This document shows, piece after piece, positions 8,201 through 14,936 of a DNA stretch of 20,421 nucleotides. Each line of letters starts with the position of its first letter. The first letter of the stretch is position 1. The translations under genes and the position numbers were made by a program. The stretch is from a virus. The notes under the pieces were generated by a model, which did not search any database, was not told the DNA's origin, and saw only the letters and a program-made list of their open reading frames with translations. The stretch lies in the IMG/VR virus record IMGVR_UViG_3300029267_001832, positions 1-20,421 of that record. The stretch is one strand, 5' to 3'.

Positions 8201-8337
8201 GGCGTGGAGTCGTCACCTGCGAGAACCTTCGGGATCATCTCCGACAGCCAAAGTGCGAGCGGGGCGTGATAGGCCCGCTCGAGCGCCCACTCAGCGGCCT
8301 CGGTGGTGACGGTCTGCTCGTCGTAGTCAGGCCACAT
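5236..8337 (-). CDS. MuF-like minor head protein fused to capsid maturation protease
   Basis: This 1033-residue fusion joins two head-assembly functions. Residues about 1-600 are the MuF-like part, with the characteristic WCAHMDRRTRHTHFAADGQ (491-509) and EYPGDPSGPSQEVRNCRCR (525-543). Such proteins bind the portal inside the head. From about 609 a protease-like part follows. H660 in EGHTSAYTVGVI and S706 in VTRPSVDLA sit where the His and Ser of HK97-type (S78-like) prohead proteases are expected. A further conserved segment includes HFHTSPAVRLDNGE (837-850) and SSPLSGDWRDFG. The protease probably trims the Glu/Ala-rich N-terminus of the capsid protein. An AGGAG ribosome site precedes the in-frame ATG at 6513, so a free 425-residue protease may also be made. 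The ATG start overlaps the portal stop as ATGA. Confidence 0.8.
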   Translation of the reverse strand: MWPDYDEQTVTTEAAEWALERAYHAPLALWLSEMIPKVLAGDDSTPPDLDVLVSEDAQALWDELVELSVIPVMAMMWCFAYVQTAYVLCMDLASDTRPVPALTADGEPDDDRPPWEIPGNPGYLPPSTPEEREEALKQLAELRRKDAAKIKWTTDPRTGAPIPIGTPDNPYGLAEWWVHSPYSPEEYERRSARIRDQIMNPPPTTKGISPSGASANWSSDFPTWLEHMHEKQATFRALAEKFGGPTFGELPPEPERLFPRTMMIRNALPEQTAANTYTEDRTSPKWVEANWPAPTAPRSGQQRLGLDLVARMTALAWDTDPDQVKMAALLLWDQVGSRRRLEMFLGSYDPPAGKSIPSRLRDLLVGTTNKNSRRAIPISELRAELGAWLGTGVDAFSSVRTNELMPRGPEGLREIAAKLAKARSRGDWSEGTQMERAYENIYEPGPTRPAADFFQRFRDVARESGLQAAGIINQAMLNAASTSGVEFDKVWCAHMDRRTRHTHFAADGQKARVEDPFFVGGAELEYPGDPSGPSQEVRNCRCRVGMAPPDAPLPREQRRNSAQRNEIIHRQRQGIIRAREDPAGLGFVPPALLAESMTASSPTEQENIMSDGEFRTFTDAVVAFIGTPTSDGRMLRSDITLTFRAFPLPLMWMKQGAEGHTSAYTVGVIESAEQRDNTIVASGYLLNTAEADEAADQLAHGVTRPSVDLAAASWVVTDRDGNEISEDSDGEVFMTITEAELIGTTLVATPAFGDTTLPLNLERESRDVALVAAAAEEFRPRVYDHRLFQNPQLEGPTLPTMGDDGRIYGHLACFGECHRSIQTECVIAPRSRANYAHFHTSPAVRLDNGERLPVGRLTVGTGHASPGASGRAAAAHYDNTGTCFALVRVGEDDHGIWFSGVAAPWATADQIEQGLSSPLSGDWRDFGQGLELVAALAVNTPGFSARGRSDEQGRPIALVASLGPTDEDVAEDVSPVITADEIKAAVKEAIGEARVADLEAKRAAEKSELLERASRITRPPTPAEEIADLLARR
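6511..6526 (-). promoter_or_regulatory. internal ribosome site and start codon for a free protease
   Basis: Inside the MuF-protease gene the minus strand reads AGGAG, six bases, then ATG at 6513. The start is in frame (codon 609) and lies exactly at the junction between the MuF-like and protease-like parts. Initiation here would yield a 425-residue protein beginning MSDGEFRTF. The other nearby Met (codon 597) lacks a comparable site. Use of this start is inference. Confidence 0.5.
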
Positions 8338-10124
8338 CAGACGTCCACCACCTGCCGCGTCAGCTCTCTGACGACACGGTCACGGACGGTGGCTCGGAGC
8401 TTGTCCGGTGAGATACCCAGCCGGTCGAGGAGATCCTCCTCGAGCGCGGAGTCCCAACCGCGAATCAGGTCGAGGACGTCCTCGTGCGCCACAGCTTGCA
8501 TGAAATGGTGTGTCTCGTGCATGGGCACATCGCGGAGCCGGTCGTAGTCGGCACGAGTACGCCGTCGTTTACCGGCGAGCTCGAGCGCCCGTGTCACCAT
8601 CAGGTCGATGACCGCGCTCTGAGCTGTGGCGTCCCTCGTCGGCGCGGGGCTGTTCTCGGTGTCGGGCTCACGCTGCGGGCTCTGCTCGATCGGAGGCGGC
8701 GGTGGGGATTCCTGAATCGCCGCAGGTGGAGGCTCCACGACGCCGTCAAGAGGATCAAGCAGGGGAAGCAGCGAGGATAGGAGAGTCGGATCGGTCGAGA
8801 CGCGATCCCGCGCCCACTCCTGCCAACCCTGAATCGTCGACAGGTCGTAGCCGCTGTCGCCGAGTCCGAGGAACTCACGAAACGCCGTTCCGGTGATGAC
8901 ACCGCGATCGAAGGCGTTGGTCGCCTCGTCGGTGAGATCCGGGTCGGCAGTCAGAATCGACGCGTCGTGCCAGACGACGTATCGCTCCGGTTCGATACCC
9001 TCGGCCTCCAGCATTCTCGACAGAACCTGCTCGGTGAGCGCCGAGCAGATCGTCTCGACCGGAGGAACGATGTGCAGGCGCACGTCCTCGTCACCGATCT
9101 GCCAGGCGCTCCAGTGATTACTGTTGCTGCCCAGACCCAGCAGGCGCTCGGGGCTGACGTCGAGGCCCATGGCGAGACGGGCGATGGCGTCCTTGCGCGT
9201 GGTGATGGCGATGTCGGTGACGCTGTTGTCGAACTTCAGGTGGCTGACGTTCTTGACCTGCTCGCCGGGGACGGCCGCGAACATGGGGATCAGCGCGGCC
9301 ATGCTGTCCTCGTCGTCGTAGGCTGTCTGAGCGACTTGGAACAGCAGCTCCTGTAACTGCTTGACGGCTGGAGACCCGACCAGCTCCATCTCGGACTCGT
9401 AGCTGCCGTTCGGCGCTCCGGTGGGCGGCAGCGACATCTCCTGTGGAACGAACACGACGCCGTTGCCGATCAGTCGGGACTTGCTGGCGTTGCTGATCGT
9501 CTTGGTGGTGCGGACGATCTCGCGCAGGCTGTCCATGGTCGCGCGTACCGGAGAGTCGGCCTCGCTGGCTTTGCGCGGCCGTGGATTCCAGACACGGAAC
9601 ATCGTGTCGACGCCGGGGACGATCTCGTACTTGTCGCCGTCGGGAAGCAGTACCTCGACGGAGTTACCCTTCCGTTTGATCTCGTCGCGGGTCAGCACGA
9701 GCCAACGCTCGCCGCCATCGGACACGATAATGGCAAGCCACAGCTCGCCGGGGACGGTCAGGCACTCGACACTGCGTTTCAGCAGCTGGCCCTGGCCGAG
9801 CGGACCACCGGCGATGGCCTTGACGATGTCGTTCACACGGTCGTTGGTGCATTCTCCGGTCGGAAGGCCGGTCTCGTCGTCGAGCTCGGAGGCGATGAGC
9901 CGGACACGCGAGCACGAGTTGGCCCGCCACGCGACGTAGTACCGCAGTTCGCCGACGAGATCGAGCATGTCCCACGCCTGGTCCTGCCAGTCGGAGTTAC
10001 GCGATCCGACAACGGAGGACTTGAAGGACGAAGCTGGGTCGTCGAGGAGCTGGCTCGCAGCGGTCAGTGCTCTGCGGGCACCGTTTTTCGGTCTCCGAAC
10101 GACACGTAGATGCGAAGCAGGCAC
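8337..10124 (-). CDS. portal protein
   Basis: This 595-residue protein is placed and sized like a siphophage portal, the dodecameric ring through which DNA enters and leaves the head. Supporting segments are YYVAWRANSCSRVRL (62-76), the mixed region around EMELVGSPAVKQLQELL (245-261), and LAMGLDVSPERLLGLGSNSNHWSAWQIGDEDVRLHI taken in pieces across 327-362, which is typical of actinophage portals. A Pro-rich linker (roughly 470-500, PPPAAIQESPPPPP) leads into a charged helical C-terminus of about 100 residues. The start is GTG at 10124 with no obvious ribosome site. It follows the DUF1360-type gene after 26 bases and overlaps the MuF gene by ATGA. The order terminase-portal-MuF/protease-capsid is classical. 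Confidence 0.88.
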   Translation of the reverse strand: MPASHLRVVRRPKNGARRALTAASQLLDDPASSFKSSVVGSRNSDWQDQAWDMLDLVGELRYYVAWRANSCSRVRLIASELDDETGLPTGECTNDRVNDIVKAIAGGPLGQGQLLKRSVECLTVPGELWLAIIVSDGGERWLVLTRDEIKRKGNSVEVLLPDGDKYEIVPGVDTMFRVWNPRPRKASEADSPVRATMDSLREIVRTTKTISNASKSRLIGNGVVFVPQEMSLPPTGAPNGSYESEMELVGSPAVKQLQELLFQVAQTAYDDEDSMAALIPMFAAVPGEQVKNVSHLKFDNSVTDIAITTRKDAIARLAMGLDVSPERLLGLGSNSNHWSAWQIGDEDVRLHIVPPVETICSALTEQVLSRMLEAEGIEPERYVVWHDASILTADPDLTDEATNAFDRGVITGTAFREFLGLGDSGYDLSTIQGWQEWARDRVSTDPTLLSSLLPLLDPLDGVVEPPPAAIQESPPPPPIEQSPQREPDTENSPAPTRDATAQSAVIDLMVTRALELAGKRRRTRADYDRLRDVPMHETHHFMQAVAHEDVLDLIRGWDSALEEDLLDRLGISPDKLRATVRDRVVRELTRQVVDV

Positions 10125-10150
10125 AACGCTACGGTATCCGGTGCGGGTGC

Positions 10151-10477
10151 TTAATCGTCGTTAACGGTCTCGATGGCGATGTCCTCGTCGGAGGACAACG
10201 GAGCGAGCATTCCGATGAGTTGACTTGCGGCAAGGCCGAGCGGAAGCATCGACCACCACGGCCACTCGAGCAGCAGCACCGGCACGGCGGCTCCGGCGAG
10301 GCTGATCCAGAAGCCCACACACCATGGGCAGCCGACGAACTCGAGGACACCGGACGTCGGACCGAACCGTCGTGCCAGCCGAATACGAACAGGGTCGAGA
10401 ATCGTGTCAGCGTTGACCAGACGTGTCAGTCGCATGACGGACAGAACGTACAGCGTGAGGATCAGCACCGTGCTCAT
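10151..10477 (-). CDS. DUF1360-type small membrane protein
   Basis: This 108-residue protein has a hydrophobic N-terminus (STVLILTLYVLSVMRLTRL), a central CPWCVGFWISLAGAAVPVLLL and a third hydrophobic stretch MLPLGLAASQLIGMLAPL, then an acidic tail. The CPWCVGFW motif within a membrane segment is the mark of DUF1360 proteins, which occur in Firmicutes and in many actinophages between terminase and portal. Biochemical function is unknown. Three membrane passes are likely. It starts with ATG, has no clear ribosome site, and lies back-to-back with the rightward nuclease gene across only 29 bases. Its promoter is therefore likely shared or upstream, with transcription perhaps continuing from the terminase gene. 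Confidence 0.75.
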   Translation of the reverse strand: MSTVLILTLYVLSVMRLTRLVNADTILDPVRIRLARRFGPTSGVLEFVGCPWCVGFWISLAGAAVPVLLLEWPWWSMLPLGLAASQLIGMLAPLSSDEDIAIETVNDD

Positions 10478-10506
10478 GGCAGTGACGATACAAGCTGTGG
10501 AGTAGC

Positions 10507-10950
10507 GTGCTCACCATGGCGGACGTCCGGTGCATCGACTGTCTCGCCGAGGGCGTGACGCGCCCTCGCCCGACACCGCACGGAGGGCCTCGGTCGCCGC
10601 GATGCGTGACCCATCACCGCGCCAAGAAACAGCGGGAACGGCTGCGTGCTCACGAGCTGAAGGTTCAAGCGGGGTACGGCATCAGTGGAGAGCAGTACTG
10701 GCAGTTGTACGCCGCTCAGGACGGCAAGTGCTTCATCTGCCAGCGCGCCACCGGCCAGCGGAAACGGCTGGCGGTCGATCACGAGCACAACAAGGACGGC
10801 TGCACGCATCCGCCGGAGACCGGCTGTCCGGCCTGCGTGCGGGCACTGCTGTGCGGCCCGTGCAATCAGATGATCGGTCGGCTCGGCGTCGCGGCCCTGA
10901 CACGCGCGATCGACCTGCTTCAGAATCCACCGGCACAGAGCATTCTGTGA
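10507..10950 (+). CDS. HNH / endonuclease VII-like nuclease
   Basis: This 147-residue protein (GTG at 10507; ATG at 10516 is also possible, GGAG lies at 10499-10502) has the pattern of recombination endonuclease VII-type HNH enzymes. YGISGEQYWQLYAAQDGKCFICQRATG carries the first zinc cysteines, RLAVDHEHNKDG the catalytic DH-H, and LLCGPCNQMIGRLG the second Cys pair. An extra N-terminal Cys pair (CIDC and RCVTHH) may bind another zinc. HNH proteins beside the terminase are common and in some phages assist genome cutting during packaging. Here it is on the strand opposite the whole head operon, inserted between terminase and the DUF1360 gene, so it is either separately controlled or a homing-type insertion. 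The motif call is strong; the role is inferred. Confidence 0.85.
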   Translation: MLTMADVRCIDCLAEGVTRPRPTPHGGPRSPRCVTHHRAKKQRERLRAHELKVQAGYGISGEQYWQLYAAQDGKCFICQRATGQRKRLAVDHEHNKDGCTHPPETGCPACVRALLCGPCNQMIGRLGVAALTRAIDLLQNPPAQSIL

Positions 10951-10986
10951 GGTACATCGTCGCGCTCGGTGGCATCGTCACCCGTC

Positions 10987-11020
10987 GGCGCGTACGAGCG
11001 AAAGCGTGCTGGTACGCGCC
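10987..11020. terminator. hairpin between convergent nuclease and terminase genes
   Basis: GGCGCGTAC (10987-10995) pairs perfectly with GTACGCGCC (11012-11020) over a 16-base loop. It lies between the 3' ends of two convergent genes and touches the terminase stop codon. Symmetry and position suggest a bidirectional terminator. There is no long U-run, as is common in high-GC genomes. Confidence 0.6.
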
Positions 11021-12663
11021 TATCCGATCCGTCGCTTCAGCCAAGCGGGAGTGTCCACAGGTCGAATCGGAAACGGAGCCGTCATCGTGATCTGGCCCGC
11101 ACTGAGCGCAGCCAGCCGATCGTGGGCAATGAGAGCGGCAGCGACACGGTCGGGCTGATGCTGTCCGGACTGCCAGTCCGCCGCCTCCGCCTCGAACACC
11201 GCGAGCTTGTGTTCGACGGTGCGGCACTTCCCCGTCTCGAACGCCTGCCGCAGCAGCGATGACCGGCCCACCGCGTCGACGGAACCACGTCCGCGCCACT
11301 TGTAGATCACGAAGGGCATCTGCACGGGAAGTGCCCGCTCCTCCACCGCTGTCAGCGGAGCGCCCCGCTGCTTCTTGGTCACGACCTCGGTGTGCAGATC
11401 CTTCCAAGCTCGACGCAGAACCGCCTCGTACGTCGTCGCCGACGAGTACGCCTCCATCGCGATCTCGCGGGCGTTGACCTCGAGCGCCAGCAGCACCGCC
11501 TGCCTGGCCCATTCGTCAGCCGTCATCTGTCCCGACCAGTCCTCGGTCAGCGTCACGATGCCGTCGCCGCCAAGCGACGCGGCGATGATTCCGGTCTCGT
11601 CCCCTCGCCCTGAGTCGGCAGGGTCCACGCCGACAACGGACGCCACCACGCGTTCGGGAGGCTCGGGGACACGGGTCTCGAACCAGGACCGCATGAACAG
11701 CCCACCTGCGGGGTTGCGTGGACTGCCCTGATACAGCGCGTACCAGACACGCTCACCGATCTTGCGTCTCGTCTGCTCGAACTCGTGCCGCGTACGGCCT
11801 CGCGCACTCACCATGACCTCGCCCGGCTCTCGGCCCAGCGAGTCGGTGATTCCGTCCTCGGCGATGGCCGGAATGTTGATATGACGCCACGTGCGGTACT
11901 GCGGAGCGATCTGCGACTCACCGGCGATGATCTGACCGGCAAGGTCCTCGGGATGCCAGCGGGTCTGAATCAGAATCATGCTGGCCTCGGGCGAGAGCCG
12001 CGTCTGGGCCACGGAAGCGAACCATTCGTCGACCTTGCGCCGGTGGCTGGCGCTGTCCGCCTCGATCATGTTCTTGTACGGGTCGTCGATGATGAACAAG
12101 TCGGCAGCGCGGCCGGTGATGGACGAGCCCAGGCCCACGGCGATCATGCCCCCTCGAGCTCCAGCGATCCGCCAGGACTGCACACGGGACGACGTGGTGG
12201 ACAGCTGAAGGCCCAGCTTGTCCTCGATGGAGACACCGGTCATGGCGTCGACCACGCCGGAGCCGTGACGGAGGATCAGATCTCGGCAGGCCCGGCTGTG
12301 GTCCTCGGCCAGCGCATCGCCGTAGGTCGCCAGAATGATCCGTCGGTTTGGATTCAGCTGAAGCGCCCGCAGTGGTGTGAAGATCGCACAGAGCGAGCTC
12401 TTGCCCTCCTGCGGCGGCGTGGTGACCAGCAGGTTGTGGCGCGGCTTGGTCAGTACCACCTCGATCGCGTCGGCGATCATCTTCAGTGCAGGTGTGATGT
12501 GGTAGCCCGGATCGACCGCGTGCGCGAGCTCGGCCGCATTGCTGTAGAGCGTCTTGACACGCTCGCGCGACTGCGAGGCGCGGAGATACTCGAGCATCGC
12601 CTGCCTCGCCTCCGGCTGCCATGAGCTGGAGACGTTGCCGACGACGTCCGGCGAGTACGTCAT
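11020..12663 (-). CDS. terL: terminase large subunit
   Basis: This 547-residue packaging motor has an N-terminal ATPase and a C-terminal nuclease. Walker A is TTPPQEGKSS (81-90), the PPxxGKS form usual in one TerL group. Walker B is LFIIDDP (189-195), and the coupling-type motif is LIQTRWHPEDL (231-241). The RNase H-like nuclease begins at VVGVDPADSGRGDETGI (343-359), and a late acidic motif is probably in DRVAAALIAHDR near the C-terminus. All expected motifs are present. The ATG overlaps the glycosyltransferase stop as ATGA. No small terminase subunit was recognised in the window; it may be elsewhere or too divergent to see. Confidence 0.93.
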   Translation of the reverse strand: MTYSPDVVGNVSSSWQPEARQAMLEYLRASQSRERVKTLYSNAAELAHAVDPGYHITPALKMIADAIEVVLTKPRHNLLVTTPPQEGKSSLCAIFTPLRALQLNPNRRIILATYGDALAEDHSRACRDLILRHGSGVVDAMTGVSIEDKLGLQLSTTSSRVQSWRIAGARGGMIAVGLGSSITGRAADLFIIDDPYKNMIEADSASHRRKVDEWFASVAQTRLSPEASMILIQTRWHPEDLAGQIIAGESQIAPQYRTWRHINIPAIAEDGITDSLGREPGEVMVSARGRTRHEFEQTRRKIGERVWYALYQGSPRNPAGGLFMRSWFETRVPEPPERVVASVVGVDPADSGRGDETGIIAASLGGDGIVTLTEDWSGQMTADEWARQAVLLALEVNAREIAMEAYSSATTYEAVLRRAWKDLHTEVVTKKQRGAPLTAVEERALPVQMPFVIYKWRGRGSVDAVGRSSLLRQAFETGKCRTVEHKLAVFEAEAADWQSGQHQPDRVAAALIAHDRLAALSAGQITMTAPFPIRPVDTPAWLKRRIG

Positions 12664-13532
12664 GTCGCGGAGTCATCCACCTTGCGGTATTCGTCGCTCA
12701 GAATCTGTGGCACCGCGAACCGCCACAGGACTCGGTGGTGGATCCGCTGCGAGGAGCCCATGGGCGTAATGATGACGCACGACGGTGCCATCATGACGGT
12801 GTAGAACGACTTCAGATACGTGCCATTGTCGCGGTACACGTCGGACATGCCGCCGTCGTTCATCTGCGTCGGAGGCTGGTGCAGCTGAAAGCCGGTGTGC
12901 GTGAGCAGCAGCTCGCCACGGTTCCCCTGCGTGACGTACGTGTTCACGTCCTCGTTGATACGGCCGACGAACTCGACGGGACGGTCGGTGCGGATGAAGA
13001 AGCTGTTCATCGCCTTGCGGGCGAGCCCCCGCTGGAAGAACCCGCCTCGCTGTGTGCCGCTGATGTAGTCACCGCCCTGCGCGAAGGCGACGGTGAGGGC
13101 GTCGGTGTCGTCGAGAAACCGCAGGTAGTGGCAGATCACCTCGTCGAGGCTCTTGGTCATGATGTTCTTGAGCTCGTCGCCGATGTTGATTCGATGCGAG
13201 AAGTACGTGTAGTCGTCGTCGAGCTGAATGTGCCACTTCAGGCCGAGGTCGGCCGCGATCTTGCTGGCCGCGTTCCGCGCGTAGACGATCGTGCGCCGGT
13301 TGTCGGACTGGTCGGCGGTGTCGAAGGTCTTGGATATGGCGAGCTTGTCGAACTCGATGACCTGATCCCCGTACCGCTCACGGTACTGCGGGGCGGTCTC
13401 GTCCTCGTTGTCGATGACGATGTAGATCGGGCCGGTGTACCCGCGCTTACGGAGCGAGTTGTACGTGATGACACGGTCGGGCCTGCCATGCGTGAGGATC
13501 AGGGCCGCGAAGCCCTCGGGGACTCCGCTCAC
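12660..13532 (-). CDS. TET-associated-type glycosyltransferase (TAGT)
   Basis: This 290-residue GT-A-like enzyme matches the TET-associated glycosyltransferase family, first predicted in phages that hypermodify cytosine. Motifs in order are LILTHGRPDRV (11-21), YIVIDNEDE (37-45), FDKL (61-64), VYARNAA (83-89), QLDDDYTYF (103-111, the metal/sugar-nucleotide DxD), and INEDVNTY (192-199). The frame is open upstream to 13823, but I choose GTG at 13532: it overlaps the ParB-like stop as GTGA and has GAGGAG just before. It is translationally coupled to terminase. Known relatives transfer sugar to 5-hydroxymethylpyrimidine in DNA. No TET/JBP dioxygenase is visible here, so the target may be DNA, with the oxygenase elsewhere, or a virion protein. 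Confidence 0.75.
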   Translation of the reverse strand: MSGVPEGFAALILTHGRPDRVITYNSLRKRGYTGPIYIVIDNEDETAPQYRERYGDQVIEFDKLAISKTFDTADQSDNRRTIVYARNAASKIAADLGLKWHIQLDDDYTYFSHRINIGDELKNIMTKSLDEVICHYLRFLDDTDALTVAFAQGGDYISGTQRGGFFQRGLARKAMNSFFIRTDRPVEFVGRINEDVNTYVTQGNRGELLLTHTGFQLHQPPTQMNDGGMSDVYRDNGTYLKSFYTVMMAPSCVIITPMGSSQRIHHRVLWRFAVPQILSDEYRKVDDSAT

Positions 13533-14335
13533 AGCTCCTCCGGCTGTTCCTCGAGATCCTTCGAGAGCGTGTCGCGGAGCGCGTTGGTCAGCCGGACGTA
13601 GCCTTTCTTGATCGCGTGGTCGAAGTCGATCAGCACGAGTGCCTGATCCTCCATCAGCCGCTGGACCTCGGCGGGTGCGCTCGCGTAGTAGTCCGCGACC
13701 TTGTGAAAGTCGATGACGGTGTGCCGCTGCGCGGCACGGAGCAGGAACGCGGTCACGTCGTCGGGCAGCTTCGCCTTCGTGATGGCTTTCTCGAGCTCGA
13801 GTGTGCGGCTGACGTCCATGCACTCGGACAGGTCCGGCGGATCGTCGGTCGGCGTGTAGTGCGGGACCTCGGTCTTGTCGCTGTACTTCGGCGTCGTGTC
13901 GGAGGCCCGCTGAAGCTGGTCGATGTCGGCCTGCGTGTAGCTCAGCCCCTCGAGGTCGTCGCCCATGTCGTTGAGCAGAGACAGCAGCTCGTCGGTGTCG
14001 TAGCCGCCCAGCTGGGACGTGCGGTTGTCGACGAGCACGATCCGGTTGGCGCGGTCGTCGTCCACGTCGACCCAGTGAACGAGCATCGTGTCCCAGCCCT
14101 CGTCGGGATGCTGCTCGGCCAGGTCGCGGAACGCCATCAGTGTGTGGTTACCGGCGAGCACCTCGTTCTGCCGTCCGGTGTGCGTGCCGATGTTCACCAC
14201 GATCGGCTTGTACTGACCGTGCGCCCGCAGGCTGGCGGCGATGGCCTTGACGTCACCTCGTCTCGGATTCCGGTGGAACGTGGACAGGTCTTTGATCGGT
14301 ACCGAGGTCGTCGCCCCGGTCAGCGATGTGGTCAT
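13529..14335 (-). CDS. ParB-like nuclease-domain protein
   Basis: This 268-residue protein has a ParB/Srx-type N-terminal domain: HRNPRRGD (21-28), GQYKPIVVN (40-48), VLAGNHTLMAFRDL (59-72, the G-N-H-x-x-x-A box) and a following VDNRTSQLGGYD (102-113). The C-terminal part (about 185-255) is helical, with DFHKVADYYASAPAEVQRLMEDQALVLIDFDHAIKKGYV spanning its core, a segment I associate with phage ParB-like proteins near modification enzymes. The frame continues to 14404, but the ATG at 14335 starts just before the conserved domain; no strong ribosome site is seen for either. It is the first gene of the leftward operon and is coupled by GTGA to the glycosyltransferase. DNA binding, CTP-dependent clamping or nicking are family possibilities; the role here is unknown. 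Confidence 0.75.
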   Translation of the reverse strand: MTTSLTGATTSVPIKDLSTFHRNPRRGDVKAIAASLRAHGQYKPIVVNIGTHTGRQNEVLAGNHTLMAFRDLAEQHPDEGWDTMLVHWVDVDDDRANRIVLVDNRTSQLGGYDTDELLSLLNDMGDDLEGLSYTQADIDQLQRASDTTPKYSDKTEVPHYTPTDDPPDLSECMDVSRTLELEKAITKAKLPDDVTAFLLRAAQRHTVIDFHKVADYYASAPAEVQRLMEDQALVLIDFDHAIKKGYVRLTNALRDTLSKDLEEQPEEL

Positions 14336-14376
14336 ACGGGAAAGCGTAACCGACAATCGCTGGCCTGCTACGACGG

Positions 14377-14433
14377 TATGATAGAATGGATCCACGAGCG
14401 GCACGGAAGCCGCTCCCCACGGAAGGAACCGAC
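14377..14433 (+). promoter_or_regulatory. leader cassette copy 1: extended -10, hairpin, ribosome site
   Basis: TATGATAGAAT (14377-14387) contains TGA-TAGAAT, an extended -10 box. GAGCGGC (14396-14402) and GCCGCTC (14409-14415) form a 7-bp stem around ACGGAA. GGAAGGAACCGAC (14421-14433) leads directly to the ATG at 14434. The hairpin would begin about two bases after the predicted transcription start. No shared -35 box was found. Confidence 0.75.
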
Positions 14434-14781
14434 ATGCGAAACATCCAGCAAATCCCCCAGGCGATCCTCGGCGGCGTTGATCTCGGAAAGCTGAGCCGGG
14501 AGCAGCTGAAGGCTCACGTCATCGGCCTGCGACCCAGCCCCGTCGAGCACGCTCAGGTGCAGATCGCGTTTCAGATCGACGGTGCGCGGAAACGGGTCGA
14601 GGCCCAGCTCCAGCCGCTCGTGTTCGCGTCCGAGAACGAGGAGTCTCTGTGGCGCGAGGGTCTGCGCGACGAGGGTCTGTCCGACGAGCAGATCGACCTG
14701 ATCGCCGCCGGGCAACCGGTGCCGGGTCTGGGTCGCGAGTGGCAGCCCATCGCACTGCTCGAGGCCGAGGGTCGGTGGTGA
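14434..14781 (+). CDS. hypothetical protein, first gene of the rightward module
   Basis: This soluble protein of 115 residues does not match any family I recognise. The first third is helical (IPQAILGGVDLGKLSREQLKAHVIGL), the middle resembles two strands (AQVQIAFQIDGARKRVEAQLQPLVF), and the end is acidic and helical (ESLWREGLRDEGLSDEQIDLI). The reading frame extends 48 bases upstream, but ATG at 14434 is chosen because GGAAGGAACCGAC precedes it, as in two other units. It is the first gene after the divergent control region. The next gene starts within its stop codon (GTGA). Confidence 0.75.
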   Translation: MRNIQQIPQAILGGVDLGKLSREQLKAHVIGLRPSPVEHAQVQIAFQIDGARKRVEAQLQPLVFASENEESLWREGLRDEGLSDEQIDLIAAGQPVPGLGREWQPIALLEAEGRW

Positions 14782-14936
14782 CCATGAACCGCCCCACCGC
14801 CGCCAGCCCGGAGCAGATGCGGAACCGGTTGGAGCTGCGCCGTAGTAATGCGGCCCAGCCCCACCGGAACCGCAAGGCCGAGGCGAAGAAGCCGGGCAAG
14901 GGTAACCGCAACAACTGGAAGCGAGAGGTCCGATGA
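14778..14936 (+). CDS. small basic protein
   Basis: This 52-residue, strongly basic protein contains PEQMRNRLELRRSNAAQPHR followed by NRKAEAKKPGKGNRNNWKREVR. It has no hydrophobic segment or cysteines; the composition suggests binding to nucleic acid or to an acidic protein. The GTG at 14778 overlaps the previous stop as GTGA and has GAGGG six bases upstream; the ATG at 14784, two codons later, is an alternative. Its stop overlaps the next start as ATGA. The unbroken overlap chain is the main argument that it is a real gene. Confidence 0.65.
   Translation: MTMNRPTAASPEQMRNRLELRRSNAAQPHRNRKAEAKKPGKGNRNNWKREVR

Noticed and set aside
11785-12624. 279-codon plus-strand frame opposite terminase
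   Set aside because: The terminase frame carries all expected ATPase and nuclease motifs.
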